Assembly (NCBI GenBank): GCA_003164035.1
Contig: PLRS01000162.1
Span: forward strand, 1-64,000
Length of the DNA stretch: 64,000 nt
Reading direction: 5' to 3'
Source: Bryobacterales bacterium
GTDB lineage: Bacteria > Acidobacteriota > Terriglobia > Bryobacterales > Bryobacteraceae
Shown here: positions 16,907 through 25,494 of the stretch, in pieces
Layout: each line of letters begins with the position of its first letter
Position numbering within the stretch: position 1 is the stretch's first letter
Notes under the pieces: model-generated
Told to the model about the DNA's origin: nothing
The model's database searches: none
What the model saw: only the letters and a program-made list of their open reading frames with translations
Translations under genes and position numbers: made by a program

Positions 16907-19381
16907 ATGTTGGTATCGAGCAAAGGCATTCTGGTGTTGGCCTGCGGTGCGCTGTGGGCGTCTCCTCCGGTTGCCTCGAATTCGGCTGACGTTCTTCAGC
17001 CGGACCGGTTCCGCCACTACGTGGAAGCGTTCAACCGGGACGATCCGGAAGGACGGACGAACCTGATTACGAATGCCGAAGCCTGGGACTGGATGAAGCA
17101 AAACATCCCCTTCTTCGAGTCTTCCGACAAATCGATCGAGGAAATGTACTACTTCCGATGGTGGGAGTTCCGAAAGCACATCCGCCAGACGCCGGCGGGC
17201 TTTGTGATCACGGAGTTCCTGCCGGACGTGCCCTGGGCGGGAGCGGAAAACACCGTCAGCGCCTCCGCCGGCCACCATTTCTACGAGGGCCGCTGGCTGC
17301 GCGATCCGGAATACCTGAGAGAGTACGCGCGGTTCTGGTTCAACCCGGAAGCGAGGCCGCGGCTCTACAGCTTCTGGGTAGCGGACGCAATCCACGCCTG
17401 GTCGATGGTGACTCACGATCAGCAGCTTGCCATCGATCTGCTGCCCGCCCTGGTCGGGAACTACGAGCAGTGGGAAAGGACACACCAGGACGCGAGTGGC
17501 CTGTTCTGGCAGATCGACGATCGCGACGGGATGGAAATCTCCATTGGCGGCGGCGGATACCGGCCCACCATCAACAGCTACATGTACGGCGACGCCGTAG
17601 CGCTGGGAGACATGGCTAAATGGGCCTGGAAGAACGACCTTTCGCTGGACTTCCGCATGAAAGCGGCGCGGCTGCGCGCCCTGGTGGAGGACCGTCTGTG
17701 GGATGAGACTCGCGGGTTTTACGAGACCATCCCGCGGGGCGACAACCACCAATGGGTGGACGTCCGGGAAGAGGTCGGATATGTCCCGTGGTACTTCAAC
17801 CTCCCACTCCCCGGACATGAGTTAGCGTGGAAGCAACTAACCGACGACGGGGGCTTCGCGGCGCCTTTCGGGCCGACGACCGCCGAGCGGCGCAACCCGC
17901 GGTTCATGTTCGCCCATCCTCACGAGTGTCTGTGGAACGGCCCGTCCTGGCCCTTTGCCACGTCGCAGACGCTCACCGCCATGGCCAACCTTCTCAATAA
18001 CTACAAACAGACCTACGTCGGCCGGCGGGACTATCTGGCGCTGCTGCGGACTTACACGAAATCGCAGCACCTGAAGCTGCCCAGCGGCCGGACGATTCCC
18101 TGGATCGACGAAGATCTGGATCCGTTGCACGGTAACTGGATCGCCCGTGACATGCTGTACCGGATGACGCCGGCCGAACAGGCGGCCAAGGGCGGCAAGG
18201 ACCGGGGCCGCGACTACAATCACTCTACTTACAACGACCTGGTGATCACCGGCCTGGTGGGCCTGCGCCCGCGCCTGGACAACCGGGTGGAAGTGAATCC
18301 CCTGATTCCCGAGGGAGCAATCGATTACTTCTGCCTGGACCGGGTTCGCTATCACGGCTGGGATTTGACGATTTTCTACGACCGCGCCGGCACGCGGTAC
18401 GGAAGGGGCAAGGGCCTTCGCATATTTGCCGATGGGCGGGAAATCGGTTCGGCCCCGGACCTGGGATGGCTTATGGTGGATCTGCCGCAGACCGCGCCGG
18501 GCTGGGTCAAATCGCCGGCAAACCCGGTCATCGGCGGGAAGTTCGGCACCGTGTTCGACATCGCCGTGCTGGCCGATGGCGGCAAGTACAAGATGTGGGG
18601 CTCCTGGCGACCGAAGAAGAGCATCGCGCTGTTTGAAAGCTCGGACGGCATACACTGGAACGAACCGGTCGTCGTGCTCTCACCCAACCCCGGCACCGCC
18701 TGGGAGGAAGACATCAACCGTCCCAGCGTGCTCAAGAAGGCCGACGGCTACCACATGTGGTACACGGGCCAGGCCGGCGGCAAGCACTCGTGGATCGGCT
18801 ATGCCACCAGTCCGGACGGGAAAGTGTGGAAGCGAGTGAGCGAAACGCCGGTGCTATCGCCCGATCTTCCGTGGGAAAAAGTGGCGGTCATGTGTCCGAA
18901 CGTGCTTTGGGACGAAGCGGCCGGGCTGTATCGAATGTGGTATTCGGGCGGCGAGCAGTACGAACCCGATGCCATCGGCTACGCCACCAGCCCCGATGGC
19001 CTTCACTGGACCAAGGAGCCGGCAAATCCGGTCTTCCGCCCCAATCCCGCGGCGGTTTGGGAGCAGGCCCGCGTGGCGGGAGCGCAGGTGCTTCGCTTCG
19101 ACAACTGGTTCTACATGTTCTACATCGGCTACCGCGATATCGACCATGCGCAGATCGGAGTAGCCCGGTCGCGCGACGGCGTCACCAACTGGCAGCGCAA
19201 TCCGCGCAACCCGATTGTGCGGCCCGGACAAGACGCCTTCGATCAGGACGCCTGCTACAAGCCCTACGCGGTCTTCGACGGCCGCCGCTGGATGCTCTGG
19301 TACAACGGGCGGCACGGTTGGCTGGAGCAGATCGCCTTGGCCACTCACGAAGGCGCGGACCTGGGATTCGGCGACAAGTGA
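16907..19381 (+). CDS. Two-module secreted glycosidase: MGH1/GH63-like barrel fused to a GH43/GH130-like beta-propeller
   Basis: About 824 residues with a signal peptide (SSKGILVLACGALWASPPVA). Residues about 30-500 form an (alpha/alpha)6-type module: GLFWQIDDRDGMEISIGG, then PHECLWNGPSWPFATSQT, the WxGPxWP block of mannosylglycerate-hydrolase-like and GH63 enzymes, and DYNHSTYNDLVITGL. From about residue 530, repeated blades follow with GYATSPDGKVW, MWYSGG, YATSPDGLHW, FYMFYIGY and MLWYNG, typical of five-bladed GH43/GH32/GH130-like propellers. Either module could be catalytic; an oligosaccharide substrate is inferred. ATG 16907 is preferred over GTG 16901. It is monocistronic, with a family B repeat downstream. 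Confidence 0.8.
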   Translation: MLVSSKGILVLACGALWASPPVASNSADVLQPDRFRHYVEAFNRDDPEGRTNLITNAEAWDWMKQNIPFFESSDKSIEEMYYFRWWEFRKHIRQTPAGFVITEFLPDVPWAGAENTVSASAGHHFYEGRWLRDPEYLREYARFWFNPEARPRLYSFWVADAIHAWSMVTHDQQLAIDLLPALVGNYEQWERTHQDASGLFWQIDDRDGMEISIGGGGYRPTINSYMYGDAVALGDMAKWAWKNDLSLDFRMKAARLRALVEDRLWDETRGFYETIPRGDNHQWVDVREEVGYVPWYFNLPLPGHELAWKQLTDDGGFAAPFGPTTAERRNPRFMFAHPHECLWNGPSWPFATSQTLTAMANLLNNYKQTYVGRRDYLALLRTYTKSQHLKLPSGRTIPWIDEDLDPLHGNWIARDMLYRMTPAEQAAKGGKDRGRDYNHSTYNDLVITGLVGLRPRLDNRVEVNPLIPEGAIDYFCLDRVRYHGWDLTIFYDRAGTRYGRGKGLRIFADGREIGSAPDLGWLMVDLPQTAPGWVKSPANPVIGGKFGTVFDIAVLADGGKYKMWGSWRPKKSIALFESSDGIHWNEPVVVLSPNPGTAWEEDINRPSVLKKADGYHMWYTGQAGGKHSWIGYATSPDGKVWKRVSETPVLSPDLPWEKVAVMCPNVLWDEAAGLYRMWYSGGEQYEPDAIGYATSPDGLHWTKEPANPVFRPNPAAVWEQARVAGAQVLRFDNWFYMFYIGYRDIDHAQIGVARSRDGVTNWQRNPRNPIVRPGQDAFDQDACYKPYAVFDGRRWMLWYNGRHGWLEQIALATHEGADLGFGDK

Positions 19382-19415
19382 GTCAGCCGTCACGGAATAA
19401 TTGTTCCAATCTTCG

Positions 19416-19485
19416 GCAACCGCTCCCTTACGGTCGCGGCTCGGACTCGCGCATTTCCGAGCCGCGACCGTAAGGGAGCGGTTGC
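19416..19485. repeat. Palindromic repeat family B, copy 2
   Basis: GCAACCGCTCCCTTACGGT is mirrored by ACCGTAAGGGAGCGGTTGC. It lies between the convergent glycosidase and 2H phosphoesterase genes. The flank reading GTAATTGCGAAACC on its right recurs inverted on the left of copy 3. Confidence 0.88.
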
Positions 19486-19527
19486 AGGGTGTGTGACCGT
19501 AATTGCGAAACCAAGTACTAAGTCGCC

Positions 19528-20265
19528 CTATTGGAGCGGCAGGAGCGATCCGCCCATAACCATGGGCCCGTACCGTGAGATTCGACCGTGCATGCCATAC
19601 CAGGTCGCACCCCATGTCAGCCAGACCGGCGACAGGACCCAGGGCGTGTCCACAGTAACCTCGCAGTGATTGAGGACCTCGACCCACTGTGCGGCGGGGG
19701 TCCTCAACGGTGCGATGTATCGGAGCAAAGTGACATGAGCCGACATGGGTGGATAGCGAGACTCGACGGACACTCCGTTACGCGCGAGATCCTCCCGGAT
19801 CGCCTGGCGCAGTTGCTGCAGCCGTGCGTCCGAAGGCAGGAAGTTAAGCGCCGCGCCCCTGCCGTCGTACGCAAGCACGAGCGAATCGAGGCCGGCCGGA
19901 GACTCCCTTTCCAACAATCGCGCAACCGACCGTGCCGCCGCCGCGATTCGATTCGCGTCCTCCCGCGTGCGGCCGGTACAAATCTCGGCGACAGTCAAAT
20001 GTAAGTCCCGTCGAGGATAGTAATACTGAGCGGGTTCGTATTGGAACAGGCGGAGCTGAATGGCCGAGATACACTTGACCACTTCCCGGTTCGGCCGGCA
20101 GATAAGGGCTACGCCGAACCTAAGGTCCGAGCCTTTTCCGCGGAGTTCCCTTACTAATACGTCGTCTATGACAATGCCGGTTGCGAGCAGCTCTCTTTCG
20201 CCATTCTGTTTATACTGGGCGATTGTCCGAATAAATGCTTCCCGACCGGTCACGACAGGTGACAT
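19528..20265 (-). CDS. 2H phosphoesterase superfamily protein (LigT/2'-5' ligase-like)
   Basis: A 245-residue soluble protein. It carries the two H-x-T/S motifs that define 2H phosphoesterases: DLHLTVAEI (about residues 87-95) and MSAHVTLLRYI (about 178-188), roughly 90 residues apart as the fold requires. Such enzymes open or form cyclic and 2'-5' phosphodiesters on RNA or nucleotides. The exact substrate is unknown, and the C-terminal WLTWGATWYGMHG is not a recognised motif. A small same-strand gene ends 28 bp upstream, suggesting a two-gene operon. Confidence 0.75.
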   Translation of the reverse strand: MSPVVTGREAFIRTIAQYKQNGERELLATGIVIDDVLVRELRGKGSDLRFGVALICRPNREVVKCISAIQLRLFQYEPAQYYYPRRDLHLTVAEICTGRTREDANRIAAAARSVARLLERESPAGLDSLVLAYDGRGAALNFLPSDARLQQLRQAIREDLARNGVSVESRYPPMSAHVTLLRYIAPLRTPAAQWVEVLNHCEVTVDTPWVLSPVWLTWGATWYGMHGRISRYGPMVMGGSLLPLQ

Positions 20266-20292
20266 CGCACCGATGGTACCAAACCGCCCTCC

Positions 20293-20553
20293 CTACCCGA
20301 TCGCCGCCTGCCCAGCCGCCTGCGCGGCGCTGGCCGGCGTGGAAGAGGGAGCACTCTCGCCCTGGTGGACGCGGGACATCAGGAAATCGAATTCAACGGG
20401 TTGACCGGCCGCGGTAAACCATTGTGCGCCGGAGCGCTTCAATTCGATGGCGTCCTCAAACCCGGCTATGGCGACGCGCATGCAGTTCTTTCTCTGCGCG
20501 AGCAGCACGGCTTCAATGATGATCCCAATCGGAAATCTGATAAACATGTACAT
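20293..20553 (-). CDS. Small hypothetical protein, 86 aa
   Basis: A same-strand frame just upstream of the 2H phosphoesterase gene. The central section (KNCMRVAIAGFEDAIELKR, then QWFTAAGQPVEFDFLMS) looks protein-like; the tail is low-complexity Ala/Ser/Gln. No domain is recognised and the ribosome-binding site is poor. Its main support is position in a likely operon. Confidence 0.5.
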   Translation of the reverse strand: MYMFIRFPIGIIIEAVLLAQRKNCMRVAIAGFEDAIELKRSGAQWFTAAGQPVEFDFLMSRVHQGESAPSSTPASAAQAAGQAAIG

Positions 20554-20784
20554 TTCTGGGCGCCCTTTCTCGGCGTTAAGCAGAGTATGTGGATCAATGC
20601 AGTCCGATTACAATGCTGACCTTCGTTATGGCCCGAGCGGTACTGCCGAAGCCCGCTCGGACGGAAGGGCGATTCTCGCTTCCTCCCAAACCGCCAGCCC
20701 GGAAACCCTCGTATGTAATTCAGGTGGCGAAAAGTGGCTTCCGCGGCTATAATTCCTGGAGCGGCCGAAATACCCGGCGACTGT

Positions 20785-21363
20785 ATGTTTCCGCTGATCC
20801 TCGCGGTTGTAGCGAAGGGCGATGGCGAGCTGATGATCCGCCTGCAACGGCGCGACCCGCAAGCGCTCGCGGAGTTGTACGACCGCTACGGCCAAATGGT
20901 ATTTCGGCTGATTCTGCGCATGGTTCGGGACAACGGCGCGGCCGAGGACCTGGTGCAGGAGACCTTCCTGCGGGTGTGGAACCGGGTCGGTGGATTCGAT
21001 TCCGATCGCGGCGCGGTGGGCCCGTGGCTGCTCGCGGTAGCCCGCAACCGTGCCATCGATTACCTTCGCTCGAAAGGCCACCGAACCGAAAGCACCATCG
21101 ATCTGAACGAAACCGAACATCCCGCGCTATTTGCGGACCTTCCCACCGACGTGTTCCATTTCGATCTCGTCCGGCAGGTGAAGCGAGCCCTCGAACAGCT
21201 CGATTCCCAGGCGCGCGAAGCCATTGAGCTGGCCTATTTCGAGGGGATGTCTCAAAGCGAGATCGCGGCACGGATGGGCCAGCCATTGGGCACCGTCAAG
21301 ACCTGGATGCGCCGGGCGTTGCAGCAGATGCGTAAAGCGTTGGGAGGCGCGATCACCGCATGA
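20785..21363 (+). CDS. ECF-type RNA polymerase sigma factor (SigK/RskA-linked group)
   Basis: Region 2 reads ALAELYDRYGQMVFRLILRMV, then AAEDLVQETFLRVW and PWLLAVARNRAIDYLRS. Region 4 reads QLDSQAREAIELAYFEGMSQSEIA followed by MGQPLGTVKTWMRRALQQMRKAL, a helix-turn-helix for the -35 element. The gene's TGA overlaps the ATG of an RskA-like anti-sigma factor (ATGA), so the two are translationally coupled. It probably controls the downstream DUF4331/TPR genes and itself. ATG 20785 is a compromise; 20734 and 20833 are alternatives, none with a good ribosome-binding site. Confidence 0.92.
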   Translation: MFPLILAVVAKGDGELMIRLQRRDPQALAELYDRYGQMVFRLILRMVRDNGAAEDLVQETFLRVWNRVGGFDSDRGAVGPWLLAVARNRAIDYLRSKGHRTESTIDLNETEHPALFADLPTDVFHFDLVRQVKRALEQLDSQAREAIELAYFEGMSQSEIAARMGQPLGTVKTWMRRALQQMRKALGGAITA

Positions 21364-22091
21364 CTTGCGACGAACTGCGCCCCGATTATCTGCTCTATGC
21401 CCTCGGTGTGCTGGAGGAACCCGAGAGGAGCGAGGTGCGCGCCCACCTGGAGCGCGGCTGCGAAGCCTGCGCGGCGGGCCTCGGCGAGGCGCGCGCGCTG
21501 GCATTCGCCATGGGCGCCTCCGGGGACGGTCCCGCGCCGCCGCGGCAATTGCGCGGCCGCATTCTGGCGGCGGCCGGGGGAGTTCCCCAGAGGCGCTGGA
21601 GCTGGTTTACGGCACTTGTAGCGGCGGGATCGACGGCGCTCGCAGCCGCCGGTTTGATCCTCTACCAGGCCCACAATTTCCGCGCGGAGTTGGCCGAGGC
21701 GCGGATCGAGATCGAGCGCAGCGGCGCCGAAGCCGCCGATTTGCGCCAGGCTTTGGACCTGATCCAGGCTCCCGAAACGCGCGAAGTCACCTTCGGCCAG
21801 GACCAACCTGCGCCGCCGCGCGGACGGGTGTTTTTCCACCCCTCGGGCGTGCTGCTGGTGGCCTCCCGGCTGCCCGCGCCGCCGCCCGGCAAGACTTACG
21901 AAATGTGGCTGATTCGCGGCGGTAAACCGGTGCCCGCCGGGCTGTTCACCTCCAACCGGCAGGGCAACGCGATCTACCTTTATCGCCCGCCCACGCCGCC
22001 GGCGGCGACCGACGTCGTAGCCGTCACGCTCGAAGCCGAGGGCGGCGTCGACGCGCCCACCTCGACGCCCGTCATCTCCGCCCCGCTGTAA
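21360..22091 (+). CDS. RskA-like membrane anti-sigma factor
   Basis: A 243-residue anti-sigma factor. The N-terminal domain (DELRPDYLLYALGVLEEPERSEVRAHLERGC, residues 3-33) is the zinc-finger-like sigma-binding fold. One membrane helix follows (WFTALVAAGSTALAAAGLILY, about 81-101), then a coiled-coil stretch and a C-terminal RskA domain outside the membrane (GRVFFHPSGVLLVASRLPAPPPGKTYEMWLI). Such proteins hold their sigma factor at the membrane until a signal leads to release, often by proteolysis. The sigma gene is directly upstream and coupled. Confidence 0.9.
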   Translation: MTCDELRPDYLLYALGVLEEPERSEVRAHLERGCEACAAGLGEARALAFAMGASGDGPAPPRQLRGRILAAAGGVPQRRWSWFTALVAAGSTALAAAGLILYQAHNFRAELAEARIEIERSGAEAADLRQALDLIQAPETREVTFGQDQPAPPRGRVFFHPSGVLLVASRLPAPPPGKTYEMWLIRGGKPVPAGLFTSNRQGNAIYLYRPPTPPAATDVVAVTLEAEGGVDAPTSTPVISAPL

Positions 22092-22186
22092 CTCCCGGAT
22101 GTAATTCTTCATCGCTATCGAATCCGATCGCTCTCCCGCATCGTAGTTAACCGATGAAACCCATTCCACTCAGGGAGACACTCTCG

Positions 22187-23683
22187 ATGACAATTCGAAG
22201 ACCGCTGTTACAACCCGCACTTACTGTGGCCATGGCCGCGCTGCTGGCTCAAACGCCCGCCGGCTTCGCCGCCAGCCATAGGGAAGCGCCCATAACCGCC
22301 TTGGATCAGAAGGCCGACATCACCGACTGGTTCGCCTTCGTGAGTCCGGAGAATCCGGACCGGGCGGTGCTGATCCTCAATGTCGATCCGTTCCTCGAGC
22401 CCTCGAACGGGCCGAATTACTTCCCGTTCGATCCGGGCATCCTGTACGAAATGAAGATCGATAACAACCTCGACGGAATCCCCGACATCACTTTTCAATT
22501 CCGCTTCAAGACACAATACACCAACCCCGGCGTCTTCACCGGCTATGTTGGCGGCCTGCTCGGAATTCCGCCTATTACTTCGCTTTCCGGTCCCGGTTCG
22601 CAGGGTTTGAACCTGATTCAGACCTACGAGGTAACCATGGTGACTCCGACGCTGCGCGAAGAGTTGAACAACGGGCAGACGCTCTACGCCGTTCCCACCA
22701 ACGTCGGGCCGCGCACCATGCCTAACTACGGCGTATTGCGCGCGCAGGGCGTTTACACGCTGCTCGACGGCATCCGGGTTTTCGCCGGCACCGTGGCCGA
22801 CCCCTTCTTTGTGGACCTCGGGGCGGCTTTCGATTCGCTCAACTTTCGCACCGCGGCCGGCGGCGGCGTGCTGAGCGCGGCCGTGGACGCCGACGACGCC
22901 CATAATTACGCGCCCAACGCGCTGGCCGGGTTCAATGTGAACACCCTCATGCTGGAGGTGCCGATCGCCATGCTTACATCAGGCGGCAAAGAGTACGCCG
23001 CCAGCAACAAACTGGCCGTCATCGGCACCTACGGCACCACTTCGCGGCAAAAGCTGAGCGTCCTGCGCGACGGAGGGACCCAAGGCACTTGGGCGCAGGT
23101 GCAGCGGCTCGGCAATCCGCTGATCAACGAACTGATCATCGGGACAGGCTCCAAGGACCGCTTCAGCATGGACGATCCCACCAACGACGCACAGTTTGCG
23201 AGCTTCTTCCTGAATCCGCTGCTGGCCCAGATTTTCTCGAGCATCGGCATCCCCGTGCCGCCCGCGCCGCGCACCGATCTGCTGCCGCTGGTGCAGTACA
23301 TGGCGCCGATCTGTCCCGGGTGCGCCGCCAGCGACGCCGGCCCCATCGCCGACCTGCTGCGGCTCAACACCGGCATCCCGCCGACCGCCTTCGGCTCGCA
23401 GAAGCGGCTCGGCTTTCTGGCCGGAGATAACGCGGGCTTCCCCAACGGCCGCCGGCCGGTGGACGACGTCATCGATATCGCCGCGCGAGCGGTGGGAGGC
23501 ATCCTGGCCAACAGCACCAAGTACGGCACGCTCATTGGCGACGGCGTCAACACTTCCAGCTCCCAACTGACGGGGACGTTCCCGTTCCTGGCTCCGGCCT
23601 ATGACGGCAGGGACAGCGCCCACGCCGGTCCCGGCCAACCGGGTTGCGCCAATCAGCCGGGCGGAATCTGTCCGGTGAACTAG
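22187..23683 (+). CDS. DUF4331 secreted protein
   Basis: About 498 residues with a signal peptide (RPLLQPALTVAMAALLAQTPAGFA) and a mature N-terminus ASHREAPITALDQKADITDWFAF, the diagnostic DUF4331 start. Other blocks are DRAVLILNVDPF, ITFQFRF and DDAHNYAPNALAGFNVNTLMLEVP. The function of DUF4331 is unknown. The gene follows the sigma/anti-sigma pair at about 95 bp, and a TPR gene follows, an arrangement that suggests membership of the regulon. ATG 22187 is preferred over 22154 because it begins at the signal peptide and has AGGGAG upstream. Confidence 0.88.
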   Translation: MTIRRPLLQPALTVAMAALLAQTPAGFAASHREAPITALDQKADITDWFAFVSPENPDRAVLILNVDPFLEPSNGPNYFPFDPGILYEMKIDNNLDGIPDITFQFRFKTQYTNPGVFTGYVGGLLGIPPITSLSGPGSQGLNLIQTYEVTMVTPTLREELNNGQTLYAVPTNVGPRTMPNYGVLRAQGVYTLLDGIRVFAGTVADPFFVDLGAAFDSLNFRTAAGGGVLSAAVDADDAHNYAPNALAGFNVNTLMLEVPIAMLTSGGKEYAASNKLAVIGTYGTTSRQKLSVLRDGGTQGTWAQVQRLGNPLINELIIGTGSKDRFSMDDPTNDAQFASFFLNPLLAQIFSSIGIPVPPAPRTDLLPLVQYMAPICPGCAASDAGPIADLLRLNTGIPPTAFGSQKRLGFLAGDNAGFPNGRRPVDDVIDIAARAVGGILANSTKYGTLIGDGVNTSSSQLTGTFPFLAPAYDGRDSAHAGPGQPGCANQPGGICPVN

Positions 23684-23716
23684 GCGCTCGGTTTCGCAAT
23701 TATGGAGACGTATTAG

Positions 23717-23830
23717 GCAACCGCTCCCTTACGGTCGCGGCTCTGACCCGAACACTCGATCCTGGTGCCAGCATGCTCGAGTTTGCGATAAAGCCGCGGG
23801 TCAGAGCCGCGACTGTCAAGGAGCGGTTGC
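23717..23830. repeat. Palindromic repeat family B, copy 3 (long centre)
   Basis: GCAACCGCTCCCTTACGGTC at the left and GACTGTCAAGGAGCGGTTGC at the right enclose a further nested palindrome (CTGACCCG ... CGGGTCAG). It sits between DUF4331 and the TPR gene. The left flank GGTTTCGCAATTA matches the flank of copy 2. Confidence 0.85.
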
Positions 23831-23891
23831 CATGAATACGACACTAACTTTCGAATTGGTGTCCTAAGCAAAAGTACGTGGCGCGGACTCT

Positions 23892-23964
23892 TCCCGACTT
23901 ATCGGGACGATTGGTTCGCAGAACGTGCCCGCATGAGTGCGGACATGGCAGCCTGAGAGGCTGC
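23892..23964 (+). promoter_or_regulatory. Three tandem hairpins in the leader of the TPR gene
   Basis: TCCCGA-CTTA-TCGGGA (23892-23907), CCGCA-TGAG-TGCGG (23929-23942) and GCAGCC-TGAGA-GGCTGC (23948-23964) are three perfect small hairpins in a row, ending 22 bases before the AAGGAG ribosome-binding site. They could be operators, mRNA-stabilising structures or decayed REP units. Confidence 0.45.
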
Positions 23965-23998
23965 TCCACGCAAACTTTTATTCAAAAGGAGAACAAAT

Positions 23999-25162
23999 AT
24001 GAAAAAACGAACGATCGCCATCCTGTTTTCGATCCTTCCGGCCTTTGCCGCCACACCGGCCGAAACCGCCATCCGCAAGGCGCAGGATGAGGTTGCCAAG
24101 CGGCTCGACTACAGTCCCTCCTACAACGCGCTGGCGATGGCTTATGCGCGCCGCGCCCGCGAGACCTCCGACGTCGCCTTCTACGCCAAGGCGGAAGAGA
24201 CCCTGAAACGGTCCTTCGCCCTGGCTCCCGATAATTACGAAGGGCTCAAGGTGGAAACCTGGCTGCTGCTGGGCCGCCACGAATTTGCCAGAGCCCGCGA
24301 AGTCGCAACCAGGCTCAATCGCCAGACTCCCGACGACGTCACCGTCTACGGCTACCTGGCCGACGCCAACGCCGAGCTGGGCAATTACAAAGAGGCCGTC
24401 GATGCCGTCCAGTGGATGCTCAATCTGCGACCGGGCAACGTGCCGGGCCTCACTCGCGCCGCCTATCTGCGCGAGTTGCACGGCGACCTCGAGGGAGCCA
24501 TCGATCTGATGCAGCGCGCGTACGATTCCACTCCTTACCAGGAACTGGAAGACCGCGCCTGGCTGCTCACCCAGATTTCCCACTTGCACCTGGGCGCCGG
24601 CCGCCTTCCCGAGGCCGAGAAATTCGCCAATGGCGCGTTGGGCGTTTTCCCGGACTACCACTACGCCCTAGGCGTGCTGGGCCAAGTTCGGATGACACAG
24701 AGACGCTACGACGAAGCCGTCTCGCTGTTCCAAAAGCGCTACGCCACCGCGCCGCACGCGGAAAACCTCTTCGCCGTCGCCGAAGCGCTGGAGCACGCCG
24801 GCCGGCACCAGGAAGCCGCTCTGGCGTTCGCCGATTTCGAGCGGCGGGCGCTACAGGAATCGGCCCAGGCCGATAACGCCAATCACGAACTGGTGGCCTA
24901 CTACATCGACTATGCCCATCAACCCGAAAAGGCGCGCCGCATCGCGGAAGCCGAACTTGCCCGCCGCCACGATGCGTTTACGCTGGACGCCTACGCCTGG
25001 TCCTGGGCCGCCGCCGGAGACTACCCGCGCGCCAGCTTAGAAATGCAAAAAGCCCTCGCCTTCGGTCTCAAAGACCCCAAAGTAATCGAGCATGCCCGCG
25101 CTATCGCGGAGCATTGCGGGGCGGACTGCCAGGCTGGCGCGGCAACCCTTGGCTCGCGTTGA
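23999..25162 (+). CDS. Secreted TPR-repeat protein
   Basis: 387 residues with a signal peptide (KKRTIAILFSILPAFAATPA) and a solenoid of about eight tetratricopeptide-like repeats, for example DVTVYGYLADANAELGNYKEAVDAV, ISHLHLGAGRLPEAEKFANGAL and YALGVLGQVRMTQRRYDEAVSLF. It is probably a periplasmic protein-interaction scaffold. It has one of the best ribosome-binding sites in the window (AAGGAG, seven bases from ATG). It follows DUF4331 on the same strand, and co-occurrence with the sigma/RskA pair suggests a joint envelope-stress or metal-response role, which is inference. Confidence 0.85.
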   Translation: MKKRTIAILFSILPAFAATPAETAIRKAQDEVAKRLDYSPSYNALAMAYARRARETSDVAFYAKAEETLKRSFALAPDNYEGLKVETWLLLGRHEFARAREVATRLNRQTPDDVTVYGYLADANAELGNYKEAVDAVQWMLNLRPGNVPGLTRAAYLRELHGDLEGAIDLMQRAYDSTPYQELEDRAWLLTQISHLHLGAGRLPEAEKFANGALGVFPDYHYALGVLGQVRMTQRRYDEAVSLFQKRYATAPHAENLFAVAEALEHAGRHQEAALAFADFERRALQESAQADNANHELVAYYIDYAHQPEKARRIAEAELARRHDAFTLDAYAWSWAAAGDYPRASLEMQKALAFGLKDPKVIEHARAIAEHCGADCQAGAATLGSR

Positions 25163-25369
25163 GTGCGGCGCGCGTCCAAGATGCAACTGGATGGCATAAC
25201 GGCGCCGGCTAAGCCGCGTGGAAAGACATGGCCACCGAGGGACACCGCGAAAACGCAAATTCGGGGATTTCGGCGTTTATCGGAGTTCATCGGTGGCTTC
25301 TATTGAATTCCTGCGGGCCCGTTCCCGCATCGGCCGCGAACGATTTCAGGCCTTTTGGTCAGTTTTCAG

Positions 25370-25398
25370 TTGACAATCAGTTGCAAATTAGCTTTAAT
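25370..25398 (+). promoter_or_regulatory. Near-consensus sigma-70 promoter of the TonB-dependent receptor gene
   Basis: TTGACA at 25370-25375, a 17-base spacer and TTTAAT at 25393-25398 (five of six to TATAAT). The start codon at 25495 leaves a leader of about 90 bases. The remainder of 25163-25369 holds an imperfect palindrome (GCCACCGAGGG ... TTCATCGGTGGC, about 25230-25300) and no gene. Confidence 0.7.
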
Positions 25399-25494
25399 GT
25401 GTTTTCCATGAACGCACGCGAACGAGGCCGCCCGCATCGGTTTGGGGCGGCAATACGAAGCAGATGTTCCCGCAACGGGAACGGGACCTATCTC

